In this document: one piece after another, positions 10,089-19,173 of the stretch
How the letters are laid out: every line of letters begins with the position of its first letter
Numbering within the stretch: the stretch's first letter is position 1
Origin: Aculops lycopersici
Taxonomy: Eukaryota; Arthropoda; Arachnida; Trombidiformes; Eriophyidae
Reading direction: 5' to 3'
Assembly (NCBI GenBank): GCA_015350385.1
Contig: WNKI01000002.1
Location: 548,006 to 612,005, forward strand
DNA: 64,000 bases
Notes under the pieces: generated by a model
Told to the model about the DNA's origin: nothing
The model's database searches: none
Seen by the model: only the letters and a program-made list of their open reading frames with translations
Program-made: the position numbers and the translations under genes

Positions 10089-11141
10089 CGTTAAAATCAG
10101 TGGTGGTGGATGAGAAAAGTGGTAAATTTTGGAATCAAATTAGATAATATAAATACGAATTGAGTGTTTGCAATTAGATACAGTAGTGGACTATCTCGAG
10201 TTTAGATGGAAGTTCCAATAATAATAATGTGAGGAATTTGCAATGGCTTTGCAGATCTTTGTGTTATTTTTGTGTGTGTGTAGAGTGCGAATAAATTGAA
10301 GAGCCCGCAACTTGCGGACCGCAAGGCAATGCACTCTGCCTGTCCGTCTGCCGCTGTTCTATTGAGGTGCTTGTCCCCCTGCCGCCGCCATAGGCAAGTG
10401 CAAGGCAAGTTGCCGCTTCGCACTGCTGCTGCATCTACGAAGCAGTGGGCGCCGAGTACAGCCGAGCGCTTTGCGGTGCTGAGCTGTCTTATCGTCAAGA
10501 GGTTCAAAACATTGCATCCGCGGGCATTTTTACCACAGCTCGGATTGCTCTTCATTGGTCTAACTAGATTACAGCTCGCAAAGTAGGCTGTCCTGCGTGA
10601 GGAAGGTAGAGAGTGATGATGCGGCATTTGTGCAATTTTTTTCGAAATGTGGTCATCTTCTTATCCGTTAATCGAACTTGTTGGCTTCCTTCCTAACCAA
10701 CCCATTGTTTACCTAGCAAATAAGCGATCAACTTGATTACACAAGTTTTAAAAACTGACTAACTTGCTCAACCCATGAGCAACATCTTTGTCGACTTTCT
10801 AGCTTAAACATGCAACTAGTCGGCATAGATTGGACATGATGATAAAGACATTTTGTTGCTAGTGGCACTAGAGTCTGACTTTCATTTTGTCATCGATACA
10901 ATGGAGAGAAACCTAAAATTTTCTGATAATCACTATCTAGAGTACGCATCTAGAGATATTGTTGTTATAGCCTTTGTGCTTACTGTTCAAAACATCTAAC
11001 AATGGGTGGTATTAGCGGCATTCGAGAGATAATGTGAAAAATCTCTTCCTTTGTTGCAACCTCTCTGATGACCGTCGGCATTAATTCAACTTTCTCTCAA
11101 TCTAAGCTCGAGATATTTTTATAACCAAGAAAAACTTAAAT
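10089..11141. promoter_or_regulatory. Divergent intergenic region, zinc-finger gene / ALDH7A1
   Basis: 1053 bp between the two start codons. It includes an AT-rich 5' flank next to 10088, a GC-rich core (about 10300-10560) and AT-rich sequence before ALDH7A1. A 141-codon minus-strand frame (10202-10627) has no protein-like features and is treated as chance. Confidence 0.4.
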
Positions 11142-12776
11142 ATGCTTCTTGGCAGACTTTCTTCTCATGGTCAATTAAGTATTAGGCAACATTTCAACAA
11201 GACAAAGCTTCTACTGAATTTGCGAGCAACAATGTCGACAAGCTACCTGATTGACGAGGATAAATACAAATTTTTACGAAACCTTGGACTAGACCGAGTC
11301 AACGAGGGTAATTTTGATGGTCAGAAGTGGTTTTCGAGTGGCAAGGAATACTCATCAATCAGTCCAATCAATGACAGGCCCATTGCGTCCGTGAGGAGCG
11401 GAACTGTAGATGACTACAACAGGTGTGTAGCTAGTACCCAAGCAGCTTGGGCCAAGTGGGCGCAGTTGCCGATGCCAAAGCGCGGCGATATTGTGAGGCA
11501 GATTGGCGATCGCTTAAGGAAACACAAAACCGATTTGGGTAGTTTGATTAGCTTGGAAATGGGAAAAATTTTACCCGAAGGTGAAGGTGAGGTGCAGGAG
11601 TTTATAGATATTTGCGATTATGCTGCTGGGTTGTCACGAATGATCTCAGGCTCGGACATTCCAAGCGAGCGACCAAATCACAAGCTATTCGAGATGTGGA
11701 ATCCTCTCGGTCCCATTGGTATCATTACAGCCTTCAATTTTCCGGTAGCAGTTTACGGTTGGAATTCAGCCATTGCAATGGTTTGCGGCGACACCATGAT
11801 TTGGAAAGGAGCTCCAACGACACCACTGACAAGCATAGCAACAACCCGTCTGGTTGCTTCGGTTTTGGAGGAGAACAACTTGCCAGCTAGTATCTCGACT
11901 CTAGTGACTGGAGGCACGGAAGTTGGTCAGGCAATCGCGTATGATAAACGGCTGCCGTTGGTTTCTTTTACCGGAAGCACGAAGGTGGGCCAACAAGTGG
12001 GCGTGCGTGTCCAGGAAAGGTTTGGTAGATGTATCCTGGAGCTTGGTGGAAACAATGCCATTGTTGTTTGCGAAGACGCAAACCTTGACCTAGTGGTGCC
12101 TGCTGTTTTATTTGCCTGTGTTGGAACCGCCGGTCAAAGGTGCACCACCACGAGGAGATTGTTCTTGCACGAGAGTATACATGATGTTGTTGTGTCAAAA
12201 CTCAAGGATGCCTACAAGCAAGTTAAAATTGGAGACCCACTTGTCGAGGGTAACATTTGTGGTCCTTTACACACTGACGACGCAGTGAAGGCGTTCGAGT
12301 CAACCATCGAGGAGTCCAAGAGGTTGGGTGGTAAGATTGAAGCTGGAGGCGAGCGACACCAAGGAGTGGGATCCAAATATGTTAAGCCAACAATTGTTTC
12401 CGGACTTAAGCATGATAGTTCGGTTGTGCAACGCGAGACTTTTGTACCCATTGTCTATGCTATCAAGTTCAGAACTCTCGACGAGGTTATTGGATACAAC
12501 AATGAAGTTGATCAAGGATTGAGTAGCAGCGTGTTCACCCAAAACTTGGGCAATATTTTCTATTGGCTCGGACCTCTAGGTTCTGATTGTGGAATTGTCA
12601 ATGTCAACATTCCCACAAATGGGGCTGAGATTGGTGGCGCCTTCGGTGGTAACAAGCACACTGGTGGTGGGAGGGAATCAGGAAGTGACGCTTGGAAGCA
12701 GTACATGCGAAGATCCACTTGCACCATCAACTATGGCAAGGACTTGCCTCTAGCCCAAGGTATCAATTTCAGTTAA
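11142..12776 (+). CDS. ALDH7A1: Alpha-aminoadipic semialdehyde dehydrogenase (antiquitin)
   Basis: 544 aa, intronless. It oxidises alpha-aminoadipic semialdehyde (lysine catabolism) and other aldehydes, including betaine aldehyde, with NAD+. Diagnostic ALDH features are the Rossmann segment with FNFPVAVYGWN, FTGSTKVG, ELGGNN with catalytic Glu300, and GQRCTTTRR with nucleophile Cys334. The GNICGPLH and GFGG-like C-terminal segments agree with ALDH7. The first 30 residues are basic, Ser/Leu-rich and free of acids (RLSSHGQLSIRQHF), a typical mitochondrial presequence. A second Met at 31 (11232) begins MSTSYLIDED and matches the cytosolic start, as in vertebrate ALDH7A1, where two starts give mitochondrial and cytosolic forms. 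AATAAA lies at 12799, 23 nt past the stop. The start choice between M1 and M31 may both be used. Confidence 0.97.
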   Translation: MLLGRLSSHGQLSIRQHFNKTKLLLNLRATMSTSYLIDEDKYKFLRNLGLDRVNEGNFDGQKWFSSGKEYSSISPINDRPIASVRSGTVDDYNRCVASTQAAWAKWAQLPMPKRGDIVRQIGDRLRKHKTDLGSLISLEMGKILPEGEGEVQEFIDICDYAAGLSRMISGSDIPSERPNHKLFEMWNPLGPIGIITAFNFPVAVYGWNSAIAMVCGDTMIWKGAPTTPLTSIATTRLVASVLEENNLPASISTLVTGGTEVGQAIAYDKRLPLVSFTGSTKVGQQVGVRVQERFGRCILELGGNNAIVVCEDANLDLVVPAVLFACVGTAGQRCTTTRRLFLHESIHDVVVSKLKDAYKQVKIGDPLVEGNICGPLHTDDAVKAFESTIEESKRLGGKIEAGGERHQGVGSKYVKPTIVSGLKHDSSVVQRETFVPIVYAIKFRTLDEVIGYNNEVDQGLSSSVFTQNLGNIFYWLGPLGSDCGIVNVNIPTNGAEIGGAFGGNKHTGGGRESGSDAWKQYMRRSTCTINYGKDLPLAQGINFS

Positions 12777-13086
12777 ATGGCGATGCTAAGATCAAATCAA
12801 TAAATTGAAGTAGTATTTCTTGATAGAACCATCAATGTCTTCGACTTTTGGCTCACTTGGTACGAGCGTGAAGTCAAGCTTGCTTTTAGCCAACCAGAAA
12901 CTCTCGCTTCTTGCGTAACTGCGGCTATCTCGCAATGGCGTCACGATCGGCGCTGCACAGTAATAAAATAAAATCTCAACAGATTTAATCCAAATCTCCA
13001 ATTTACTCTCCATCAACAGTATTAGTAGCTCGTTAAAAATAGAATTAGTATCAAACATCCATCGAAGCTCTAATATCGAGATAATT
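12777..13086. other. Tandem intergenic region, ALDH7A1 / BPNT1
   Basis: 310 bp between two same-strand genes. It contains the ALDH7A1 poly(A) signal (12799-12804) and presumably the BPNT1 promoter. A minus-strand frame across 12792-13205 overlaps the BPNT1 coding start and looks like a shadow. Confidence 0.5.
12799..12804 (+). terminator. Poly(A) signal of ALDH7A1
   Basis: AATAAA 23 nt after the stop. Confidence 0.6.
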
Positions 13087-14040
13087 ATGGACTCGGAGCA
13101 GCCAGTGATGTTAAGGATTCTCGCCAGTGCAGTAAGTGTAGCCACCAAGGCTGGTGCCGAAGTTAGGAGGATAACCAAGACAGGTAAATTGGGTGTCGTG
13201 GACAAAGGTATTCAAGACTTCCAGACAGAAGCTGACAGAACTGCCCAAAGGTTGATTGTAGCCAGCTTGGCCAAGAGATTTCCCAAAGCCACTATAGTTG
13301 GCGAGGAAGATTTAGACGAAGACAAGATAGCCGACGCAAAATTGGTTGTTGACTCTTTTGACGAGGAAGTTTTAAAACAAACCCTACCAGATCAATATAA
13401 GAATGTTAACGAGGATGATGTTACCATCTGGGTAGATCCGCTTGATGGAACCACAGAGTTTGTTAAGGGATTTTTAGAGCATGTCACAGTTTTAATCGGC
13501 ATGTCAGTTGGCGGAAGATCAGTGGCAGGTGTGATACATCAGCCTTTCTATGGTTACAAAGCTGAGTTGGACAATCGCGACACTTTAGAGGGACGCACGA
13601 TGTGGGGTCTAGTTGGCTTGGGTTGCTTTGGAGTCTTGCCAAAGAAGCTACCTGACGACAAGTTGGTTGTGACAACCACAGCCTCACATGGAAATGCTAA
13701 CATCGAAGAATCAATTGCAGCCCTGAAGCCCAGTGAAATACTAAAAGTTGGTGGGGCTGGCCACAAGGTTTTGCTAGTCATCGAGGGTAGAGCTCACTCC
13801 TATGTATTTACGTCGTTTGGTTGCAAACGATGGGACACTAGTGCACCAGAAGCCATTTTAGTGGCCGCAGGCGGCAAGCTAACTGATACTTTCGGCAATC
13901 CAATAGATTATACATTTAACCCAAAAGGCGACTACCAGAATAGAAGAGGTATCATCGCCTCGGCAAACAATCAGGTGCATGAGAAAGTTCTGACAAACAT
14001 TCCAACAGAAGTTAAGAAAAGATTACAATCCTCTCTATAA
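13087..14040 (+). CDS. BPNT1: 3'(2'),5'-bisphosphate nucleotidase 1
   Basis: 317 aa, close to the family length. It hydrolyses 3'-phosphoadenosine 5'-phosphate (PAP) to AMP in sulfur-assimilation and sulfation metabolism, and can act on inositol 1,4-bisphosphate. It belongs to the Mg2+-dependent, Li+-inhibited inositol monophosphatase superfamily. The signature is visible: IVGEED (first metal ligands), WVDPLDGTTEF with Asp117, Asp120, Gly121 and Thr122, and WDTSAPEAIL with Asp250. VTVLIGM and GVIHQPFYGY follow the first motif exactly as in animal BPNT1, which supports this over IMPA. It is cytosolic, with no signal. Its tail faces EXOSC9 with only 96 bp between stop codons. Confidence 0.96.
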   Translation: MDSEQPVMLRILASAVSVATKAGAEVRRITKTGKLGVVDKGIQDFQTEADRTAQRLIVASLAKRFPKATIVGEEDLDEDKIADAKLVVDSFDEEVLKQTLPDQYKNVNEDDVTIWVDPLDGTTEFVKGFLEHVTVLIGMSVGGRSVAGVIHQPFYGYKAELDNRDTLEGRTMWGLVGLGCFGVLPKKLPDDKLVVTTTASHGNANIEESIAALKPSEILKVGGAGHKVLLVIEGRAHSYVFTSFGCKRWDTSAPEAILVAAGGKLTDTFGNPIDYTFNPKGDYQNRRGIIASANNQVHEKVLTNIPTEVKKRLQSSL

Positions 14041-14136
14041 GAGAAGATGAAGTGCTAATAATTTCGCCAAATGATTGATCAAATTGATACATGAACAACG
14101 ATAAATGATATCCTAGTTGAGTTTTAATTCTTATCA

Positions 14137-15021
14137 TCAGCTAACATGAGCAAGTGTTTGGTAGACTGTGCCCTTGTAAAATTGTTTCGCTTTCTTTGCC
14201 TTGACTCTCTCACTTTCATCAAGATTCAATGCCTTTTGGAGTTCATCATTGAGACACTTTGTTCTTTTGACGGCGTAGTTACATTGCTTGAGAATTTGCT
14301 CTTTGGAAATAAGAGACTTTCCAGATATATGAAGCAGTGTTATGTCCTTAAATATGTTGGCTCCTACAATTAGGTATCCATCACAAAATTTCTCCTCGTC
14401 CTCGCTTGGATCGACGAATGATATGGTAGCCTGCTTGAAAAAGGCAAATTTCATCAAGAATGGGAAGTGTAACATTGTGAATCTAATAGGTTCTCGCATC
14501 TCAAACGAATGCACTATCACATTTCCATCATCCACACTAACCTCGGGTCTCTTGAAATGGGCAAGGGCAGCTAGAGACGAGACAGAGGCAACTTCGATTA
14601 AGTTGCCCTCATGATTCAGTATTGTAACATCAACTTGGATGTGCCAAACCTTCTCACCGCTTATAATACATAATGATTCGAGATCTAAACAGCGTGCATC
14701 TCTGATGCCTTTATGCAATATCCTGGATAGTTCCACACATTCATCTGAATTCCTTGAGGTGTCATAGTTTGCGTTGCCCAGCATGGCTAAGTCAACTCTG
14801 ATATTGATGATACCCTCGCTAGGTCTAGTGAGTCTAGGCTCTGCAATGACGGCGGAGATTTGGGTCAGAACCTTGGAATTGCCCATGGATGCAAGACAAC
14901 ATCCATAATCTGGACCAAAACTTATCTTTAGCGGCCTATGTTGGTTCTCCTTGCGTCCATCTATCCTAATGGCCGATTTGATGAGCTCCTGGTTGCATTT
15001 AACGGGTCCGGCTCGTCGCAT
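14137..15021 (-). CDS. EXOSC9: Exosome complex component RRP45
   Basis: 294 aa starting at ATG 15021. It is a non-catalytic RNase PH-fold ring subunit of the RNA exosome (RRP45), which pairs with RRP41. RNase PH features are IRIDGRKENQHR near residue 20-30 (D/GR in the opening motif), EPRLTRPSEG, LSRILHKGIRDARCLDLESLCI and the VWHIQVDVTILNHEGNLIEV core, then the second RNase PH domain with LHFPFLMKFAFF and DPSEDEE. Human EXOSC9 is 439 aa with a long acidic tail; this version ends just after the fold, like yeast Rrp45 and some other invertebrate forms. It acts in nucleus and cytoplasm in 3'-5' RNA decay and rRNA processing. It is head-to-head with eIF3J. Confidence 0.95.
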   Translation of the reverse strand: MRRAGPVKCNQELIKSAIRIDGRKENQHRPLKISFGPDYGCCLASMGNSKVLTQISAVIAEPRLTRPSEGIINIRVDLAMLGNANYDTSRNSDECVELSRILHKGIRDARCLDLESLCIISGEKVWHIQVDVTILNHEGNLIEVASVSSLAALAHFKRPEVSVDDGNVIVHSFEMREPIRFTMLHFPFLMKFAFFKQATISFVDPSEDEEKFCDGYLIVGANIFKDITLLHISGKSLISKEQILKQCNYAVKRTKCLNDELQKALNLDESERVKAKKAKQFYKGTVYQTLAHVS

Positions 15022-15410
15022 TGTGAGGGTGATTATGTTACCGATGGTAACCTAAAAGTCTAATAATTATCTGATCTATATAGGTACCTTGCAGATCGGC
15101 AGAGAGGTCATGTTTCTGTTTGCACGCGTTGCGTAGATTGCGTTTGTGTATTTTTCCAAGAACCACACACATGCCCAAAGCATTCCGGCTTCCTAGCGGA
15201 AAGCCTGCGCAGTCGGCGTTAGAGCGATAGACAGCGTGAGCAAGTTAAAAAATAACTACGTCGTGCGTCGCTCATTGGACCGGCGACGTTTGTCGTGCAT
15301 TAGAAAGCGAGAGAAAGTTGGATACTCTAGTTATCCATATCGATATATTAGTACTACACATATTATTATCATAATCCCTCTGTTATCCGAATTTCACATT
15401 TCCTTTCACT
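15022..15410. promoter_or_regulatory. Shared divergent promoter region, EXOSC9 / eIF3J
   Basis: 389 bp separate the two start codons. The central part (about 15110-15300) is GC-richer and the eIF3J-proximal part AT-rich. Two RNA/translation housekeeping genes share this bidirectional region, so co-expression is plausible. Confidence 0.5.
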
Positions 15411-16016
15411 ATGGATTTGGAAAATTTAGTTTCCCGATCAAAATGGCAAGAGGAGGAAGCTGATCCCGAGGATGTAAAAGACAACTGGGAGGATGAAGAC
15501 GAAGAACCTCCCAAGCCGGCATCAAACGAGGCGGCCAAAAAGCTAACCGGGGGAACTAGAAATAAGAGAGCGCCAGGTAAGGCTGGTAATTCGGCGAATA
15601 CAGAAGCTAGTGATAAGGCCTTGTTGGAAAAGATGCAAAAGGAAACGGAAATGAAACTCTCAAGACAGATGTTTGGCATGGAAGACAAAGATATTGCCTT
15701 AGAATTCCCCCTTGAAACTAAGGAGGATTTTGACAAATTCCACAAGAACCTTGTACAGAAGCTATGGTGTTATGATAAAAGTCCAAATTACTACCTGTTA
15801 CTAGACAAATTATTTAGAGACCTATGTGTGCCATTGGAAGCGGACGAGCTTAAGAATCTTTCATCAACCATCAATGCTCTGTTCAACGAAAAAGTCAAGG
15901 TAGCAAAGGGAAAACCAAAGAAGAAGGCAGGAAAGGGATTGGCTATTAAGATGGAGAGGAACAACATGGATAGAGATGAGGATTTGTACGATGACGGTTT
16001 GGATGATATAATGTAA
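15411..16016 (+). CDS. EIF3J: Eukaryotic translation initiation factor 3 subunit J
   Basis: 201 aa; human is 258. eIF3j binds the 40S decoding centre and helps recruit eIF3 to the ribosome; it is a loosely associated subunit. The acidic, Trp-containing N-terminus (SKWQEEEADPEDVKDNWEDE) carries the hallmark VKDNW motif. The middle MQKETEMKLSRQMFG aligns with the LxLAKETFG segment of the family. The C-terminal helical region (EDFDKFHKNLV, YYLLLDKLFRDLC) and the basic KPKKKAGKG stretch followed by an acidic tail ending DDIM complete the match. AATAAA overlaps the stop codon (16015-16020). Confidence 0.95.
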   Translation: MDLENLVSRSKWQEEEADPEDVKDNWEDEDEEPPKPASNEAAKKLTGGTRNKRAPGKAGNSANTEASDKALLEKMQKETEMKLSRQMFGMEDKDIALEFPLETKEDFDKFHKNLVQKLWCYDKSPNYYLLLDKLFRDLCVPLEADELKNLSSTINALFNEKVKVAKGKPKKKAGKGLAIKMERNNMDRDEDLYDDGLDDIM

Positions 16017-16020
16017 TAAA
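16015..16020 (+). terminator. Poly(A) signal overlapping the eIF3J stop codon
   Basis: TAATAAA, the same arrangement as at the end of the PI3K-C2 gene. Confidence 0.6.
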
Positions 16021-16603
16021 AGGAGTAATTTTTGCAAACTTTTGGATTCACCATGAGTACCCATAACCTATCACATTGTTTGGTATATTTTTCCTTTACT
16101 GAATTGATAGTGTGAATAAATACAAATAAACAAGTAAATGCAGAAAACATAACCTTTGATCAAACAGGCTTTAGAATCTTGCGCGTTCGGTTGAATATTC
16201 TTTACAAGTTGCAAGTAAAGATGTTGGCCAAATTACGTCACTGACGCCGAGAGTGACCGCTATCTTTGGGATAGTGCACAAGTGGCTCGAATCGCCTACA
16301 CATGCAACAGGGCGTTGGCATGGCGACGAGGGAAAATCCCATGGATGCTGCACAAGTTCGAGTCAACTGGTGGTTGTGCAACGTTGTCCAGTTCAAAACA
16401 CTGCACACAGAAGTTTAGAACTTGTTAAGATTACGTAAGAATAACCATCTAGCTGTTGTTTTTTGTGCGCTGTGGTGCAACGGTAAGTTCGAAGTTCGAA
16501 CAAAACAAGGAAGTTCGAATGGCATGAGGTTCGCCTAATAGCAGAATAACTTGAGAACTTCATCTTTTTGTGCAATTTCAGCAACCTCTCTATAATTGTT
16601 GCC
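16017..16603. promoter_or_regulatory. Promoter and 5' UTR of the MAGUK gene
   Basis: Sequence between the eIF3J stop and the MAGUK start. It contains a candidate noncoding first exon that ends at a strong donor (ACG|GTAAGT, 16483). Nothing else is recognisable between 16021 and about 16440. Confidence 0.5.
16483..16581 (+). other. Predicted 99-nt intron in the MAGUK 5' UTR
   Basis: Donor G|GTAAGT at 16483 and acceptor TTTTTGTGCAATTTCAG ending at 16581, followed after 22 nt by the MAGUK ATG. The intron size fits the other small introns in the window (151, 170 nt). Splicing would remove the TTG codon that otherwise appears to extend the frame upstream. Confidence 0.6.
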
Positions 16604-18418
16604 ATGGCCTCTCGGCAACAAAATAATCCACCCCCGTTGAGTGGCCAACGGCCAAGGTTATTAAATAAACCAAATAAGCTTCAGCACCCACCTGTCGCCA
16701 TCCAGACCAGTGGTGGCGGCAAGATAGTTCCAGATGATAACAATATATTATATTCACGAAACCAAAGCCCAGAAGGTTTCAATCGATCAACCACCGACTC
16801 GCCATCAGCTTTCTCGAGGAAACCCTCGCAAAGTAACTCGTTATTGAGAGCGCATGATTCTATTAGGTTGAAAATAAACCGTCCAAAGATTCGACCTAAG
16901 TCCACTCAACCAGTTCCAGATACAGAGCTAGACGACGAACCTATTGTTGAAATCGATGCAAATACTGATCCACATGAGCGTCCAATTGACGTCAAGAGAA
17001 GTAGTTCAAGAAAGAAGAATAAGAAAAAGGACAAAGAGGATGCTGAAAGCTCTAAAGAGAAGATTCCAGTTCGAAACTTTTCCGAAGTAAGGGTAGTCAA
17101 AATTGTGCGAAGCGAGTCGGAGAGATCATTGGGTGTTACAGTAAAAGTAGAAGATGGCAACATAGTTGTTGCTAGAATAATGGCGGGTAGTTTAGCCGAC
17201 AAGCAAGGTGCTCTGCAGGTAAATGACATTATATTGGCAGTCAATAGTCGCGAAGTTTACACACCTGAACAGTTACAGGAGGAACTCAGACGAAGTATTC
17301 GTGACGATGTTGTCCTACTTAAAATTGTACCTTCATTCCGCGAAGAGCTACCCACCTTGTGCATCTATCTAAGAGCTCTATTCACTTATGACGCAAACGA
17401 AGACACTCTTCTACCGTGTAAAGAAGTTGGTGTGTCATTCAATCAAGGTGACATACTAGAAGTTGTCAACCAAGAAGATCCTAACTGGTGGCAAGCTCGA
17501 CGGGTGGACTCTGAGAATTTGCAAACCGGCTTGATACCCTCACAGGAGCTGGAGGAGCGTCGTCGTGCATTTGTCATTCCAGATTACGATCTAGCAACTA
17601 GAACTTCCATCTGCGGCACAAAGGTGTCAAGAAAGAGTAAGAAGAAAGAGATATATAATATTGGTCAAAACAACGACTTTGACAAGGCAGAGCTACAATT
17701 GTACGAGGAAGTGTGTAGAACTCCAGCCTTTGAGAGACGAACCCTAGTATTGATTGGGGCCAACGGTGTCGGTAAACAAGCACTGAAGGCCAGATTGATT
17801 GCCAACGATCCAGATCGATTTGGAACTCCACTGCCACATACCTCGAGATTACCACGAGACGGCGAGGAGGATGGTATTCATTATCACTTTGTGACTCGCG
17901 AAAAGATGGAAGAGGATATCATTGATGGAAAATATTTGGAGTATGGCGAATACGATGGAGCCTTGTACGGCACCAAGCTGGACTCCTTACGAGAGGTCAT
18001 TGGATCCGGCAAAGTCTGCGTTCTAGACTGCAGTCCAACTTGCCTTAAGGTACTAAAGACTTCCGACTACCTGCCATTTGTATGTTTTATAGCAGCGCCT
18101 ACTCTTGATCAACTTAGGTATATGCACGAATGGGCTCGAGGTGGCAATAGGAACTATACAACATTAGATCGAGCATTCAGTCGGCAGTCAAGGAGGGCGA
18201 GAACTTTGCAAGACTTTGCCTTCGACTTCTTCGAGGACGAAGATTTGCAGATGACAATTGAGGAAAGTGCAAGACTCTTCAGAATGTACGAAAACTACTT
18301 TGACATAGTCCTTGTAAACAATGATTTTGAGTCGACCTTTGGAGCTTTGAAAGAAGCGATAGATGCCTTAAGTATGGCGCCACAATGGATTCCCATCTCT
18401 TGGATCTATGGCAGTTAG
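16604..18418 (+). CDS. MAGUK scaffold, MPP2/MPP6 (Varicose)-like: PDZ-SH3-GuK
   Basis: 604 aa from ATG 16604 (context GCCATGG). Residues 1-155 are disordered and basic with Lys/Glu runs. PDZ lies at about 160-245 (RSLGVTVKV carboxylate loop), SH3 at about 250-322 (LRALFTYDAN, PNWWQAR), then a HOOK-type basic linker SRKSKKKE. The guanylate-kinase-like domain is at about 377-590 with a degenerate P-loop GANGVGKQ. GuK domains in this family bind phosphoproteins instead of making GDP. The end, QWIPISWIYG, matches the MPP2/MPP6 ending PVSWVY, and the linker EELYEEV-like sequence agrees with this subgroup. In Drosophila, Varicose is a septate-junction component. An L27 domain, usual at the N-terminus of MPP proteins, is not seen here. 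Confidence 0.9.
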   Translation: MASRQQNNPPPLSGQRPRLLNKPNKLQHPPVAIQTSGGGKIVPDDNNILYSRNQSPEGFNRSTTDSPSAFSRKPSQSNSLLRAHDSIRLKINRPKIRPKSTQPVPDTELDDEPIVEIDANTDPHERPIDVKRSSSRKKNKKKDKEDAESSKEKIPVRNFSEVRVVKIVRSESERSLGVTVKVEDGNIVVARIMAGSLADKQGALQVNDIILAVNSREVYTPEQLQEELRRSIRDDVVLLKIVPSFREELPTLCIYLRALFTYDANEDTLLPCKEVGVSFNQGDILEVVNQEDPNWWQARRVDSENLQTGLIPSQELEERRRAFVIPDYDLATRTSICGTKVSRKSKKKEIYNIGQNNDFDKAELQLYEEVCRTPAFERRTLVLIGANGVGKQALKARLIANDPDRFGTPLPHTSRLPRDGEEDGIHYHFVTREKMEEDIIDGKYLEYGEYDGALYGTKLDSLREVIGSGKVCVLDCSPTCLKVLKTSDYLPFVCFIAAPTLDQLRYMHEWARGGNRNYTTLDRAFSRQSRRARTLQDFAFDFFEDEDLQMTIEESARLFRMYENYFDIVLVNNDFESTFGALKEAIDALSMAPQWIPISWIYGS

Positions 18419-18593
18419 ATTAGACTTTCTAATAACAGTAGTGCTCGAACAGCCAAAAATGCATACATGACAACTATACAAATAATGCCTATCAGACGAA
18501 TGAATGCGAATTTCTCAAATGTATAATGATTTTTTAATATTCCTTGGGTGATCTTTGCTAGATCACATGCAAAAAAGTCAATCAAGTTATTGG

Positions 18594-18773
18594 TTACTTC
18601 TTCCTAGTTGCATTACCTAGTGGTCCCTTCTTTGCCTTCTCTGCAAGCTCTTTAAGTTTCTTGGCCTCCTCTTGTTGCTTCTTCTTGAACTCCATATCAG
18701 ATTCGTCCATTTCACCTCCCTTCTTCTTGGGTGCCTTCAAAGGCTTCTTCTTGCCACCTTCACGCCCGGACAT
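18594..18773 (-). CDS. TMA7: Translation machinery-associated protein 7
   Basis: A 59-aa frame starting MSGREGGKKKPLKAPKKK at 18773 and ending at TAA 18594-18596. The opening MSGREGGKKKPLK is identical to the start of animal TMA7 (CCDC72, about 64 aa). The middle EMDESDMEFKKKQQEEAKK and the GPL segment near the end also match. It is a small, very basic, helical ribosome-associated protein, physically linked to translation in yeast. It is tail-to-tail with the MAGUK gene (175 bp between stops) and head-to-head with SDHB. Confidence 0.96.
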   Translation of the reverse strand: MSGREGGKKKPLKAPKKKGGEMDESDMEFKKKQQEEAKKLKELAEKAKKGPLGNATRKK

Positions 18774-19173
18774 AGTTATAAGCTAGGTTTAATAAGGGTG
18801 GATGGAATATAAATATCGCTGATAATTTGTTAATACTATCTCTAGGAGGTAACAGAACGTGCTAAACTGAGGGTACCACTGGCTCTCGTTCGCGCCGGAG
18901 ACTCGTGGAATCCACGACGTGGACGCAAAGGCAAGAGAGAGCATTTTTACAACGAGCGAGTACAGTTTGGTACAAAACAATTTGCAAATTACCTCCTTTG
19001 TGCCTGTTAGTCAGCAGCGAGAGCAAAACGCACATACTATTCGATGGTGAACATTCTCGACACATTCGCCATTTAGAGCGTCTGAGTATTGCAACCCATT
19101 TCAATCACTATTTATTGTTGTTCAGATAACTAAACCACTAATTAATATAGAATAGAATTTTAATATACTCAAG
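18774..19173. promoter_or_regulatory. Shared divergent promoter region, TMA7 / SDHB
   Basis: 400 bp between start codons. The centre (about 18870-19080) is GC-richer; the SDHB-proximal 60 bp are AT-rich with TTTTAATAT just before the start, a short string also present directly before the NDUFV1 start. Confidence 0.45.

Noticed and set aside
10202..10627. 141-codon minus-strand frame in the zinc-finger/ALDH7A1 intergenic region
   Set aside because: No recognisable domain or hydrophobic pattern and it covers the expected promoter of two genes.
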